From positions 3,286,001 through 3,350,000 of the forward strand of contig NZ_CP029758.2 of the NCBI RefSeq assembly GCF_004006395.2: 64,000 bases of DNA, in the 5' to 3' direction. Source of the DNA: Clostridium sp. AWRP (GTDB taxonomy: Bacteria; Bacillota; Clostridia; Clostridiales; Clostridiaceae). Numbering within the stretch: the first letter of the stretch is position 1; each line of letters opens with the position of its first letter. The notes below the pieces were generated by a model. That model did not search any database. It had not been told where the DNA came from and was given only the letters and a program-made list of their open reading frames with translations. This document shows positions 35,294-44,339 of this stretch, piece after piece. A program made the translations under genes and the position numbers.

Positions 35294-38143
35294 TTAGTGA
35301 AGCAAATCTTTTATTTTAGCAAAAAATCTAGCACATTCATCTATTTCATGTTTTAAAGCTGCCTGCTCTAATTTTATTGCTAATTCATGAATAGAAAGTA
35401 TTCCTAGAGTTCCAGAAGAACCCTTTAACTCGTGAGCTAACCAAGCCAATTTATCAAAATCATTACCATCAATAGCCTTGCTAATATCTGATAATAAATC
35501 AGGTAAACATCTTATATATTCTTCAAGTATTTCTTTTGCATCATCTTTTCCAAGTCCTGTAGTTTTAATAAAGCAGTCAATATTATCGTCTATTATTTTA
35601 CTATAATCATCTACACACTCTCTCGTTTTAGTATTGGCTTCTATCATCTTAAACATCTTATCAAAATTAATAGGCTTACTAATATAATCGTCCATGCCAG
35701 TTTTAATGCACTTTTCTGAGTCACCATCCATAGCATTAGCAGTCATTGCTACAATTGTAGTATGCTTTTTGTCTCCTTCTAACATCCTTATCTTAGATGT
35801 ACACTCATACCCATCCATTACCGGCATCTGGCAGTCCATAAAAACAACATCATAATCTTTTTGCAGCACTGCTTTTAATGCTTCACTACCATTCACCGCC
35901 ACATCACAAATCATATCATGTGATTTAAGCATAGTTATAACAATTTTACGATTCATTTTATTATCTTCAACCAATAAAATTCTTGGTTCTAATGCATTTT
36001 GAACTTCTTTAACTACATGCTTCGTTATAACCTGATGTCCTTCTCCATCTTCTTTTTTAAGGCCCAATACCATAGCAATACAAGCAAGTAAGTCATCTCT
36101 TCTGACAGGTTTACTCAAATATGATGAAAAACCATATTCTTTCGCAGCCTCAGCATCTCCCTTTTGAGTTATATTAGTTAGAAGTATTAATTTAATATCC
36201 TTTGAAAAAGGTATTGTTTTTAACGTATTGGCCAGTTCATAACCACTCATATCATTCATTTGACAGTCTATGATAGCAATGTTTATTTTGTTTTTTGTAT
36301 TTGCATTTGAAAGAATTGTGGTAATGGCACTACTTCCGTCTTCAGCTTCAAATACTTTAAGACCAGTTTCTTTAAGATATGAATTAATGATTTTCCTGTT
36401 ATTTACATCATCATTAGCAATTAAAATATTCATACCATCAAGCTTTTCAAATGCAAATTTCTGCCCTGATGCTCTTTTTACAATCTTCAATCTCACATCA
36501 AACTTAAATATAGACCCTTTTCCAAATATACTTTCAACGTGAATTTCACCGCCCATCATTTTCACCAATTCACTAGATATGGCAAGCCCCAGCCCCGTTC
36601 CTCCATAATTTCTAGTTGTAGAAGTATCTGCTTGACTAAAAGATTTAAATATCTTATTAATATGATCCTTACGAATTCCGATTCCAGTATCTTTTACTTC
36701 AAAGTTAAGTACAGCTGTTTCATTTTCTTCCTTTAAACAATCAACTGTAACAGAAATTTCACCCTTGTTAGTAAATTTTACTGCATTACTTATAAGATTA
36801 TTTAATATCTGTCTAAGCCTTGATGGATCACCAACAACCTCTTCAGGAACACTTTCGCTAATCATGGTATAAAGTTCAAGTCCTTTTTCTACTGCCTTAG
36901 GAACAAGTAGTGAAACCGCATCTTCAATAGTATTTCTTAAATTAAATCTAATCTTTTCCATGGTTAGCTTTTTAGCTTCAATCTTTGAAAAATCCAGTAT
37001 ATCATTAATAATATACAATAATACCTTTGAAGCAGATTTTGCTTCACGTATAAAGTCTTTTTGTTCTAAAGACAAATTAGTTGATTGAAGCAAATCGAGG
37101 AATCCAAATATTCCGTTCATTGGAGTTCTTATTTCATGAGACATATTTGCAAGAAACTGACTCTTTGCAATATTTGCTGCTTCTGCTTGTTCTTTTGCCT
37201 TGTATAACTCTCTTTCTGCTAATCTCTGCTCTGTGATATCCTCAGCAGTGCAAATAAGATACTTGATATTACCTGTCTTATCCTTCTGGGGCTTACTTTT
37301 AATTTGAAGCAGTCTATTTTCACCTTTGAAGTTTCTAATCTCGATCTCTTTTTCTGCCGACTCACTCTTTTGAAATAACTCCCAGTTACTTGCAGAAAGT
37401 TTATTTGCAGTATCTATATCAAATATATCGTATAAATCCTGATATTCTAAATCACTTTTATTCTTTCCAAAAAACCTTGCATGGGCTTCATTTACAGCTG
37501 CATAAGAAGTAACGTTACTTAATGCCCATATTTGCGATTCAGAATTATTAAGTAAAATTGCCTGCCCTCTAAGAGCTTTTTTATATGTTTTTTCCTTTAC
37601 AATTCTTGCCCTAGTATTTGAAAAAGCCTTTGAAATGTCTATTAATATTCTAATTTGCTCCTCTTTCCATGTCACAGGCTTTGACAAACTTTCATAACCT
37701 ATGAATCCAATTAACTTATTTTCACTTTTTAATGAAACTATAAGAGAAGTTTTGATTTCTTCCTTTAAAAAAGCCTCTTTTTCAAATACTGCTTCATCAG
37801 GAAATTCTTCTACATCATTCACTACAACAAAATCCTTATTCTTAATCTGGCGAATCAGCCATGGGAAAGCATAAACTACCTCTTCCTCCTCGATCTCTCT
37901 TTTTGGTTTTATACCTTTCTTATTCCATTGGCACTCTATTTGCATAAAAGTAGGATCTTTAGAAAAGTAATAGATAAAAATTCTATCCAAATCAAAAAAT
38001 AAGCCTATTTCCTCCAATGATTTTTTTAACTCAATCTGATAATTATTACTATTTACATCTAAAAATTTCTGAAAAGTATTATGAATTAATTTCAAGAAAC
38101 CATTGGAATAATTAACATTTGGGTAATTGCCTTCACCTTTCAT
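35294..38143 (-). CDS. Hybrid sensor histidine kinase (GAF-PAS-HisKA-HATPase-REC-REC-Hpt)
   Basis: The 949-residue cytoplasmic protein contains, in order: a GAF-like domain (about 20-190), PAS (about 200-315), HisKA with ANMSHEIRTPMNG (about 333), HATPase (NLISNAVKFT, DTGIGI, GGTGLGLAIS; about 430-560), two receiver domains (phosphoacceptors in NIAIIDCQM and VVFMDCQMPVMDG) and a C-terminal Hpt domain (LAWLAHELKGSSGTLG). It has no membrane segment, so it senses an internal signal. It is a complete phosphorelay in one chain. The ATG at 38143 follows GGGGGG. It lies between HD-GYP and CheY-like genes, probably one operon. Confidence 0.93.
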   Translation of the reverse strand: MKGEGNYPNVNYSNGFLKLIHNTFQKFLDVNSNNYQIELKKSLEEIGLFFDLDRIFIYYFSKDPTFMQIECQWNKKGIKPKREIEEEEVVYAFPWLIRQIKNKDFVVVNDVEEFPDEAVFEKEAFLKEEIKTSLIVSLKSENKLIGFIGYESLSKPVTWKEEQIRILIDISKAFSNTRARIVKEKTYKKALRGQAILLNNSESQIWALSNVTSYAAVNEAHARFFGKNKSDLEYQDLYDIFDIDTANKLSASNWELFQKSESAEKEIEIRNFKGENRLLQIKSKPQKDKTGNIKYLICTAEDITEQRLAERELYKAKEQAEAANIAKSQFLANMSHEIRTPMNGIFGFLDLLQSTNLSLEQKDFIREAKSASKVLLYIINDILDFSKIEAKKLTMEKIRFNLRNTIEDAVSLLVPKAVEKGLELYTMISESVPEEVVGDPSRLRQILNNLISNAVKFTNKGEISVTVDCLKEENETAVLNFEVKDTGIGIRKDHINKIFKSFSQADTSTTRNYGGTGLGLAISSELVKMMGGEIHVESIFGKGSIFKFDVRLKIVKRASGQKFAFEKLDGMNILIANDDVNNRKIINSYLKETGLKVFEAEDGSSAITTILSNANTKNKINIAIIDCQMNDMSGYELANTLKTIPFSKDIKLILLTNITQKGDAEAAKEYGFSSYLSKPVRRDDLLACIAMVLGLKKEDGEGHQVITKHVVKEVQNALEPRILLVEDNKMNRKIVITMLKSHDMICDVAVNGSEALKAVLQKDYDVVFMDCQMPVMDGYECTSKIRMLEGDKKHTTIVAMTANAMDGDSEKCIKTGMDDYISKPINFDKMFKMIEANTKTRECVDDYSKIIDDNIDCFIKTTGLGKDDAKEILEEYIRCLPDLLSDISKAIDGNDFDKLAWLAHELKGSSGTLGILSIHELAIKLEQAALKHEIDECARFFAKIKDLLH

Positions 38144-38159
38144 AAAATCCCCCCTAATT

Positions 38160-39230
38160 TTAAAGCTCACAAGTTTTCGTAATAAAAAGAGTTAATTCTT
38201 TCAATAAATCAATTTCATAAGGTTCTAAAAGTAAATTTCCAGCTTTATCATATATAACTTTTACCACAGGTCTCATTGGCATTGATTTGTTTTGCTTTAC
38301 CACTAAGCCCTTTTCATTTGAACTTAAAATAACTCCACTTCCTGTTGGGAAAGCGGCTATATTCATAGTGAACTTTCTTACCATTTCTGCATCAAAATAA
38401 GTATTACTCATACCAACAAGATATTCAATAACCTCATTGACACTTTTACTTTTGAAACCATTTCTACCTGATATCATATTATCAAATACGTCACATATGG
38501 ACACCATCTTTGCAATTTTGTTTATTTCATCGCCTTGTAATTTTAAAGGGTATCCGCTGCCATCACTTCTTTCATGATGCATTAATGCAACTACCTTTAC
38601 GGATGCATTCCAAATATACTGTGATCCTAAAAAATCATAACCTACCTTTGGATGCATTAATGTAATGTATTTATCTAATTCTTCCTTAGTCTTAAAATTA
38701 TCTAAAAGTTTCCTATCATTCATAATTTTTATCTTACCTATATCATGAAGCAAAGCACCTGTAGCTATATCTTTAAGCTTCATTACACCATATCCCATAT
38801 GAGTTCCTATTATTGTAGCTAATACACAAACATTTACCGAATGGGAATATATATTGTTATCACTTGCACTTATTTCTGCAACATTTATCAAAACCTCTTT
38901 ATTCGATACCACATCTTCAATTACTGCGTCTACTGAATTCATAATACTGCTATTATCAGTCTTTCCTTCTCGACAGTATGTTCCAATCATTTGCCTAACA
39001 GCATGTTTACTCATTTGCCTTGTCTTTTGAGAAACACTTTCCTCAATAATCACATTTTTCGATATATCGTCATCAATATATACACAATTAATTCCAATTT
39101 CTTTAATTCTCTTAATATAATAAGGTTTTAATTTTACTCCAACGTTAAGTAAAACTCTACCGAATTCATCATAAATTTGCCTTCCAAGGATTTCATCCCC
39201 CTTCAGGCTGGAGACACTAATAACTCTCAT
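38160..39230 (-). CDS. HD-GYP domain cyclic-di-GMP phosphodiesterase
   Basis: The 356-residue protein has an N-terminal helper region (about 1-120) and an HD-GYP domain (about 125-310). The metal-binding HD lies in GALLHDIGKIKI (about 168-179), with HPKVGYDFL and the diagnostic HHERSDGSGYPLKLQGDEI (about 218-236). Complete motifs indicate hydrolysis of cyclic di-GMP. The ATG at 39230 follows GGAGG. The hybrid kinase starts 16 bases after its stop, so the three genes (HD-GYP, kinase, CheY) probably form one signalling operon linking phosphorelay and cyclic di-GMP turnover. Confidence 0.92.
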   Translation of the reverse strand: MRVISVSSLKGDEILGRQIYDEFGRVLLNVGVKLKPYYIKRIKEIGINCVYIDDDISKNVIIEESVSQKTRQMSKHAVRQMIGTYCREGKTDNSSIMNSVDAVIEDVVSNKEVLINVAEISASDNNIYSHSVNVCVLATIIGTHMGYGVMKLKDIATGALLHDIGKIKIMNDRKLLDNFKTKEELDKYITLMHPKVGYDFLGSQYIWNASVKVVALMHHERSDGSGYPLKLQGDEINKIAKMVSICDVFDNMISGRNGFKSKSVNEVIEYLVGMSNTYFDAEMVRKFTMNIAAFPTGSGVILSSNEKGLVVKQNKSMPMRPVVKVIYDKAGNLLLEPYEIDLLKELTLFITKTCEL

Positions 39231-39466
39231 CTCTACCTCCAAATGAAATAATTAATTTTTGCTGAGCAATTAAAAGTCATTTTTTTAAATACTTCTACAA
39301 TAAAAATACAGCACATTTTTACCTATTAAATCAAAAAACAATCACTATTTGCAACGATTATTATTTAAATATCTTAGCACATTCCAAAGCTTTTTACTAC
39401 ATATTAGAATCCATTATTCCACTTGCAATATTTAACAAACTCATACTACCTATTTTAAATATTGAA

Positions 39467-39486
39467 ATAATCTTATATAAGATTAT
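39467..39486. promoter_or_regulatory. Perfect 20-base palindrome in a 600-base gap
   Basis: ATAATCTTAT is followed directly by its complement. It lies in the gap 39231-39830 between divergent genes, where I see no other gene or RNA. It may be an operator, but no regulator gene is adjacent. Confidence 0.35.
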
Positions 39487-39830
39487 ACCATTCATAGTAT
39501 GTATAATTTAATTATTATGAAAAATATTCAATAAGTTATATGGCTACTATTGACAATTGGTTAAAGCTTCAATATTTAATGTGCATTTCCATACTTGAAA
39601 AATACTTGTACAAAGTTATGTTGTAAAGTGCTATAATAATTATGTTGAAATCCTAAAAAAATATTTGCTTGTTGCTAATTGCTCTGTTTGAAAAAACAAC
39701 TTTAATCTCTGGAACTATTCCATTGATAGAAATACTCGGAATATAACTTTATCCAATAGAAAAAACCTTAAGGTATTCAAAAATTCATTAAAAGCCTATA
39801 TAATTAATAATTAAAGAGAAGGTGAAAGAT

Positions 39831-40475
39831 TTGAAATTTGCAATGTCTTATAGTTTTGGCAAAGATTCTGCTCTTGCCATGTATAAAATGATTGAAGCGG
39901 GACACGAGCCTATCTGTCTTATCACTGCTATAAATGAAAGGGATGGTAGATCGTGGTTCCACGGCATATCACAAAATATAGCGGAAAAGAGTGCCGACTC
40001 AATCGGTTTACCGATTATAACAGCCAGTTCTACTGAAAGACAGAAATATGTTGAGGCTTTTACAAATGCTTTGCTACAAGCTAAAACTCTGGGTGCTGAG
40101 GTGTGCGTCTTTGGTGATATAGATATAGATGAGCATTTGGAATGGAATAAGAACGTTTGTAATGCCGCAGAACTTGAATGCATTACTCCACTTTGGGGAA
40201 CTTCCAGAGAAACGTTAGTTAAAGAAGAAATTGAATCTGGCATTACTGCTGTTATTAAAGTTGTTGACCATAAGTATCTTGATGATGAATTCTTAGGCAG
40301 AGAACTCACGACTGAGCTTGTGAATAAAATAAGACAAACTGGAGCTGATGTTTGTGGCGAAAACGGCGAATATCATACTCTTGTAACTTATGCACCGTTT
40401 TATAAAGCTCCTGTGCCTATACATCTTGGAGAAATCGTGCAAATTGACGGCTATGGAGCAATAGATATTCTTTGA
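39831..40475 (+). CDS. Dph6-like ATP pyrophosphatase / alpha hydrolase family
   Basis: The 214-residue protein has the PP-loop (MSYSFGKDSALAMYK, about residues 4-18, with SFGKDS in place of the common SGGKDS) and the family blocks GDIDIDEHLEWNKNVC and GENGEYHTLV. Eukaryotic and archaeal Dph6 amidates diphthamide on EF2, but bacteria lack diphthamide, so the bacterial role is unknown; an adenylation-amidation reaction is inferred. I prefer the TTG at 39831, 8 bases after AGAAGG; the GTG at 39822 overlaps that site. Its base composition seems a little richer in GC than neighbours. Confidence 0.82.
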   Translation: MKFAMSYSFGKDSALAMYKMIEAGHEPICLITAINERDGRSWFHGISQNIAEKSADSIGLPIITASSTERQKYVEAFTNALLQAKTLGAEVCVFGDIDIDEHLEWNKNVCNAAELECITPLWGTSRETLVKEEIESGITAVIKVVDHKYLDDEFLGRELTTELVNKIRQTGADVCGENGEYHTLVTYAPFYKAPVPIHLGEIVQIDGYGAIDIL

Positions 40476-40499
40476 TTAACTAAATAGATTTTGATGCAT

Positions 40500-40537
40500 A
40501 AGCAGTTCATCACTTCATGGTGTAGAGCTGTTTTTTT
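40500..40537 (+). terminator. Terminator of the Dph6-like gene
   Basis: CAGTTC..CAC pairs with GTG..GAGCTG around a TTCAT loop, followed by seven T residues. Confidence 0.75.
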
Positions 40538-40541
40538 AAAC

Positions 40542-40833
40542 TTAATTCTCCTTTGGAAACTCAATTTTTATGCTTGTACTTTTTTAGTTCATCTACTGCT
40601 GAATCTGTGAGCTTTGGTTTGCCTTTATCAAAACTAATTTCTTTGTAAAAATGGGACGTAAAATATGCAGACCAGCTGCTCCAGTTAGCATAACTATTTT
40701 CACTGCTTATATTAACATTTAATAGATAAAGCCCTATCCCTAAAAAAATTGAAATTAAAATTAGAAAGGCAATAAAAAACTTGAAATATAAATTAAATAT
40801 TACCTTGTATCCTGATTTTTTCATTCTATTCAT
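40542..40833 (-). pseudogene. Internally deleted copy of the sensor kinase at 49499-50917
   Basis: The first about 85 codons match the N-terminus of the intact kinase (MKKSGYK.IFNLYFKFF, LNVNISSENSYANWSSW) at near identity. After AAAAAGTACAAGC the sequence continues with bases matching the kinase C-terminus (TSIKIEFPKEN in a shifted frame). GTACAAGC occurs at both points in the intact gene, so about 1.1 kb was lost between 8-base direct repeats. The frame shift stops translation after GTACAAGC plus a few codons. It lacks HisKA and ATPase domains and cannot be a kinase. Confidence 0.88.
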
Positions 40834-41137
40834 TCCTTTTTACAAGTTTGTATCCAAGTCCTATTACAGTAACTATAATTTCCGGTTTAGAAGGATTTTT
40901 CTCAAGCTTTTCTCTTAAATGTCTTATATGAACGGAGATTGTATTATCATATTCAAAATAATCATCTCCCCATACTACCTCACATAATCTTTCCTTATTG
41001 ACTATTTTATTTGAGTTTTCTGCCAGATATAAAAGAAGCTTGTATTCTTTTGCTGTAAGCTTTACTTCTGCACCATCCTTGTATACCTGACTATGCAACT
41101 TGTCAATAGAGATGTTACTAATACTTGAGTTAATTTA
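40826..41137 (-). pseudogene. Truncated copy of the OmpR-type response regulator at 50918-51646
   Basis: About 100 codons match the DNA-binding half of the intact regulator almost residue for residue (KLTAKEYKLLLYLAENSNK, ISVHIRHLREKLEKNP, VTVIGLGYKLVKRNE). Homology fades near 41137 in the linker (SISNISIDKLHSQ), and the whole receiver domain is absent. It keeps the same overlap with the broken kinase as in the intact pair. A free DNA-binding domain could still be made from TTG/ATG-like starts, but no ribosome site is seen. Confidence 0.85.
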
Positions 41138-41138
41138 A

Positions 41139-41190
41139 GAACTAACTATGGATTACCACAATTTACATTGGTAATTTTATGGTTAGTTTT
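41139..41190. terminator. Hairpin beyond the truncated regulator
   Basis: AACTAAC...GGATTACCA pairs imperfectly with TTGGTAATT...GGTTAGTT, followed by T residues on the plus strand. It may be a terminator or the end of the lost segment. Confidence 0.45.
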
Positions 41191-41329
41191 TTATTGTCTT
41201 AAAAATACAAGGATAATTATGCCAAATTAAAAAAGCTGACAATATCCTTGATGCCATTAATACCAATAGTAAAAATGAATGTTATATACTTTTACGTATT
41301 TTTATCACCCCGTTTCATAATATTGTTAA

Positions 41330-42475
41330 CTAATCTACTTGTTTTGTATTTTCCCTATACTCACCATAAATCTTTACTGCGATAGCAGGATTTTTATAAT
41401 ATAAAGTCATTTTTTCAATAAACTCCATGATTTTTTTCAGCATAACTACTATACATACAAGTGTAACTCTTACTGCATGAGAAACTGTGCCAATTAACCG
41501 TAGGTTGTTTAAACCACTCCACTGCTTAGCGTAGCTATTAGTTCTTTCAGAAGATGATCTTATGCTTTTTATTTGTTTATATCTCTTGCTGCATCTTGGC
41601 ACTTCTATTGTTAAACGTGGATTATCCCTTATAGACATGTCTTTTGTATATCCATGTTTTTATTATAATGTTCGCAGTTCTCACATTCTTTTTCTTTCTT
41701 TCCACATATATATTTTACAGACTTCCTTTTTGAATCATGCCCATTTGGGCTACATACTTTGCCACAGGGTGCATATGGTCGTCCTAATTCATCATATCCT
41801 CTACGTTTAAGAGCTTCCTTTGTTAATTTTTCATTTCTAAAGTTATAGTCAATTATAGGTACTGCCCCTTCTTTTCTAACTTCTTTATACACATACTCAT
41901 AGTCATAACCTGAATCCATAATATGATATTTTGTCTCAAAAGCTGAATATTCTTTAAGTTTTTTATTCAGTTTTATAAATGTTTCAGCTTCATTTATATT
42001 CCCTGAACCCGTTTCAACCATAATAGGAATCTATAAATTCAGTTCTACTTCTACTGAAGTCATAATTACTGCTTTATATCCAAAAACAGGCTCTAATTTA
42101 TTCGGATTATGTCTATCTCTCCTGTATCCTGTTCTTGCTTCTATATCTTTACATGCCTTAGGACAGCTATATTCTATTTTACCTTTATTACTTAAAGCAA
42201 TAGAACTTGATATAAGCTCTATACCATAACCTTCAGGAACAACTATATCAATACCCAAAATAATGTTAAGATACTTAACATTATTTTTAAAGCCTTTAGC
42301 TGGATTTCTATTTACTTTTATTTTCAATGCAGAGAATGTTCCTATATCTTTTTCCTGTAATTTTTTATCTTTGTTTTTTAGTGCTATTTTCATTTTTTCT
42401 ATAACTTCTGGTCTTGGACATTACATATCTACAGTGACTATCTTACTACGCTTATCCTCTTTATCAATAAGTAAG
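41330..42475 (-). pseudogene. Broken DDE transposase (IS1182-like)
   Basis: Three consecutive minus-strand fragments in different frames (42475-42031, 42021-41629, 41638-41330) together resemble one transposase. The fragments are a CPKACKDIEARTGY region, a catalytic-like HIMDSGYDYEYVYKEVRKEG stretch, a zinc-ribbon part (PCGKVC...CENCEHY) and a C-terminal RSSSERTNSYAKQWSG helix region. A stop codon also interrupts the N-terminal remnant near 42420, and the true N-terminus is missing. No intact terminal repeats are visible. It is an inactive remnant adjoining the truncated GHKL kinase. Confidence 0.78.
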
Positions 42476-42525
42476 CATTAAACATTGCTAGAGAGTCTAT
42501 AAACTTAACTATATTATTTATCTTA

Positions 42526-43455
42526 TTGAAAAAAATAAATAGTTTTCTGAGCTTTAAAGAAAAAATTGTAGATGTTTACCAAAGCTTATATTTGTTTGTT
42601 CCTTGTTTTGCAACTTATAGCTTGATATTAATTTTTTATTTTACTCAATATATTCATGTTGATAATAAAAGCTATTATCTTTTTTCAATTTTTCCCAAAA
42701 TTTACTTTGTCGTGCCATTTGTATGTATTATATTGTTAATTTCTATACTTATTAATGCATACATCTTTAAAAAAGTAATTGAAATACAAAAAATTGAACA
42801 AACAAACTTATTAATGGATCAACAGTTTAGACTTCAAATTAACCATAGTAAAAATCTTGAAGCTCTCTATAGTAGTATACGTAGTGTTAAGCATGACATG
42901 AATAATCATTTACTTTGTTTAAAGATTTTAGCTGAAAATGGAAACACAAAAGAAATAAACAAGTATTTATACACACTTGGACAAACTATAAAAAAATTGA
43001 ACTATAAAATCAAAACAGGAAATGTAATTTCTGATGCCATTATAAATGAAAAATACAATATTGCTAAAATGAATAATATTGAATTCATTTGTAACTTTAT
43101 CATACCTGACGAAATTATACTTGATTCTGTAGACTTATGCGTAATATTAAGCAATTGTTTAGATAATGCAATTGAAGCTTGTATGAAAATTGAAGACGAA
43201 ACTATTAACAAGAAAATCACCATTAATTCTTATATCCACGATTTATATTTGCTAATAGAAGTTTCAAATACCTCCGCAAATAAACTTCAATATAAGGATA
43301 ATAAAATTATAAGTACAAAAAAGAATAAAAATAGTCACGGCATAGGAATATCTAATATAGAAACTATAGTAAAAAAATATAATGGAATTTTAGATATCAT
43401 ATCAGAAAAAAATAAATTTATTTTAAATATTATGCTTAAAGTAAAAAATAATTAG
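42526..43455 (+). CDS. GHKL sensor histidine kinase (AgrC-like), N-terminally truncated
   Basis: The 309-residue product keeps only two membrane segments (about 21-40 and 58-80), a dimerisation helix with RSVKHDMNNHL (phospho-His at about residue 125) and a GHKL ATPase domain (CVILSNCLDNAIEA, SHGIGISNIE). The intact relative at 61273-62610 has six membrane segments and about 445 residues. The open frame extends upstream to about 42475, where the broken transposase begins, so the 5' sensor part was probably lost there. The TTG at 42526 has no clear ribosome site. It is likely non-functional or decoupled from its ligand. Confidence 0.75.
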   Translation: MKKINSFLSFKEKIVDVYQSLYLFVPCFATYSLILIFYFTQYIHVDNKSYYLFSIFPKIYFVVPFVCIILLISILINAYIFKKVIEIQKIEQTNLLMDQQFRLQINHSKNLEALYSSIRSVKHDMNNHLLCLKILAENGNTKEINKYLYTLGQTIKKLNYKIKTGNVISDAIINEKYNIAKMNNIEFICNFIIPDEIILDSVDLCVILSNCLDNAIEACMKIEDETINKKITINSYIHDLYLLIEVSNTSANKLQYKDNKIISTKKNKNSHGIGISNIETIVKKYNGILDIISEKNKFILNIMLKVKNN

Positions 43456-43494
43456 TTATTAATTGAGGACTGCTTTAAGAAAGGAATGTTTTGT

Positions 43495-44055
43495 ATGCAA
43501 ATTAATTCAACTACTTATAATCCAATGTTAAACAATAGTTTTAACAGCTCCAATGATGATTCCCCAAAGGATATTTATGGAAATGAAAATCAAATTGATA
43601 ATGAAATACAAAGTCTTGAACAAAAAAAATCAAGTTTAAACAGTAAAATTAGTAGTATAAAAGGTGATTTTACATCATCAAAGGCTAAAGATGAATTGAT
43701 TAGTCCTTTAAAAAGTGAACTCCAATCAATTGAAGCTAAAATACAGGAAAAACAATCTGCAAAAATGAAAGGAAAAACTAAAAAAACTAATTCTGGGAAA
43801 AAAGCTAAAAATAATAAACATATTTCTAATAAAAGTAAATCTATTCCAGAACAATTAGATAATATCACTACGCAAACTGGTATTACAAATAAATTAAAAA
43901 TAAAGAATACACTAAAAGGTTCTTCTAAAATTTCTAATGTATCTGATTCTATAAATAATAAAAAAAATAGTACTCATGTAAAAAACGCACTTGCTGTATA
44001 TAAATCATCAGAAAATGAAGATTCAACAACTTATGAGACAAATACTCTAGCTTAA
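43495..44055 (+). CDS. FlxA-like coiled-coil protein, unknown
   Basis: The 186-residue hydrophilic protein has a heptad-rich coiled coil (about 28-85; NEIQSLEQKKSSLNSKISS and SELQSIEAKIQEK) like FlxA-family proteins, followed by a long Lys/Asn/Ser-rich tail. No signal peptide or catalytic motif is seen. The same type of protein (223 residues) follows the intact GHKL kinase at 60492-61163, so the kinase-coiled-coil pair is repeated. The ATG at 43495 lies 9 bases after AAAGGA; an ATG at 43486 is too close. It starts 39 bases after the kinase stop. Confidence 0.6.
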   Translation: MQINSTTYNPMLNNSFNSSNDDSPKDIYGNENQIDNEIQSLEQKKSSLNSKISSIKGDFTSSKAKDELISPLKSELQSIEAKIQEKQSAKMKGKTKKTNSGKKAKNNKHISNKSKSIPEQLDNITTQTGITNKLKIKNTLKGSSKISNVSDSINNKKNSTHVKNALAVYKSSENEDSTTYETNTLA

Positions 44056-44066
44056 ATATCAAGTGA

Positions 44067-44250
44067 TTCTTAGACTCAGGTGGAGTTTGCTTGTGAGGAA
44101 TACCTCTTACCTGAGCAAAAGCTCGTAAAATGCCATTTAGGCATTTTACCCATCTGAGCCTTAGAAGAACTTATCCAGGCGCGTAGCAGTGCTTATCCCA
44201 CACTTGAAGAAGATTGGGGTATTAGCAATGATAGCGATCGGATAAAGGGA
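44067..44250 (+). ncRNA. Structured RNA-like element, copy 2 (homologous to 17723-17900)
   Basis: A stem CTCAGGTGG/CCATCTGAG (44075-44083 with 44150-44158) encloses two hairpins, GTGAGG..CCTC and a perfect 10-base stem GTAAAATGCC/GGCATTTTAC. CTTAGAA then leads into a second domain closed by TTATCC (44171-44176) and GGATAA (44240-44245). It contains CAGG.GCGTAGC, a CCCA..TGGGG stem and GTATTAG...ATAGCGATCGGATAAA. The second domain matches copy 1 closely, while the first is elaborated. No gene follows on this strand, so it would be a stand-alone RNA. GC is higher than in the flanks. The family may be raiA-like; unverified. Confidence 0.6.
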
Positions 44251-44339
44251 CTGAAACATTAAAAAATTTATATACAATATGTTGTAATATTTATTCTTAA
44301 TGTAACAGCCCCTCATTTTTAGCACAATACCACTTAAAT

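Noticed and set aside
40561..41098. Two small intact genes for a membrane protein and a DNA-binding protein
   Set aside because: They are near-identical pieces of the kinase and regulator at 49499-51646 with a clear deletion junction, so they are remnants.
42526..43455. Intact full AgrC-type kinase
   Set aside because: Only two membrane segments remain, and the frame begins at the edge of a broken transposase without a ribosome site.
44067..44250. tRNA or CRISPR-like explanation for the GC-richer repeat-bearing stretch
   Set aside because: No cloverleaf with anticodon and T-loop motifs, and the repeats are inverted within stems rather than spaced direct repeats.
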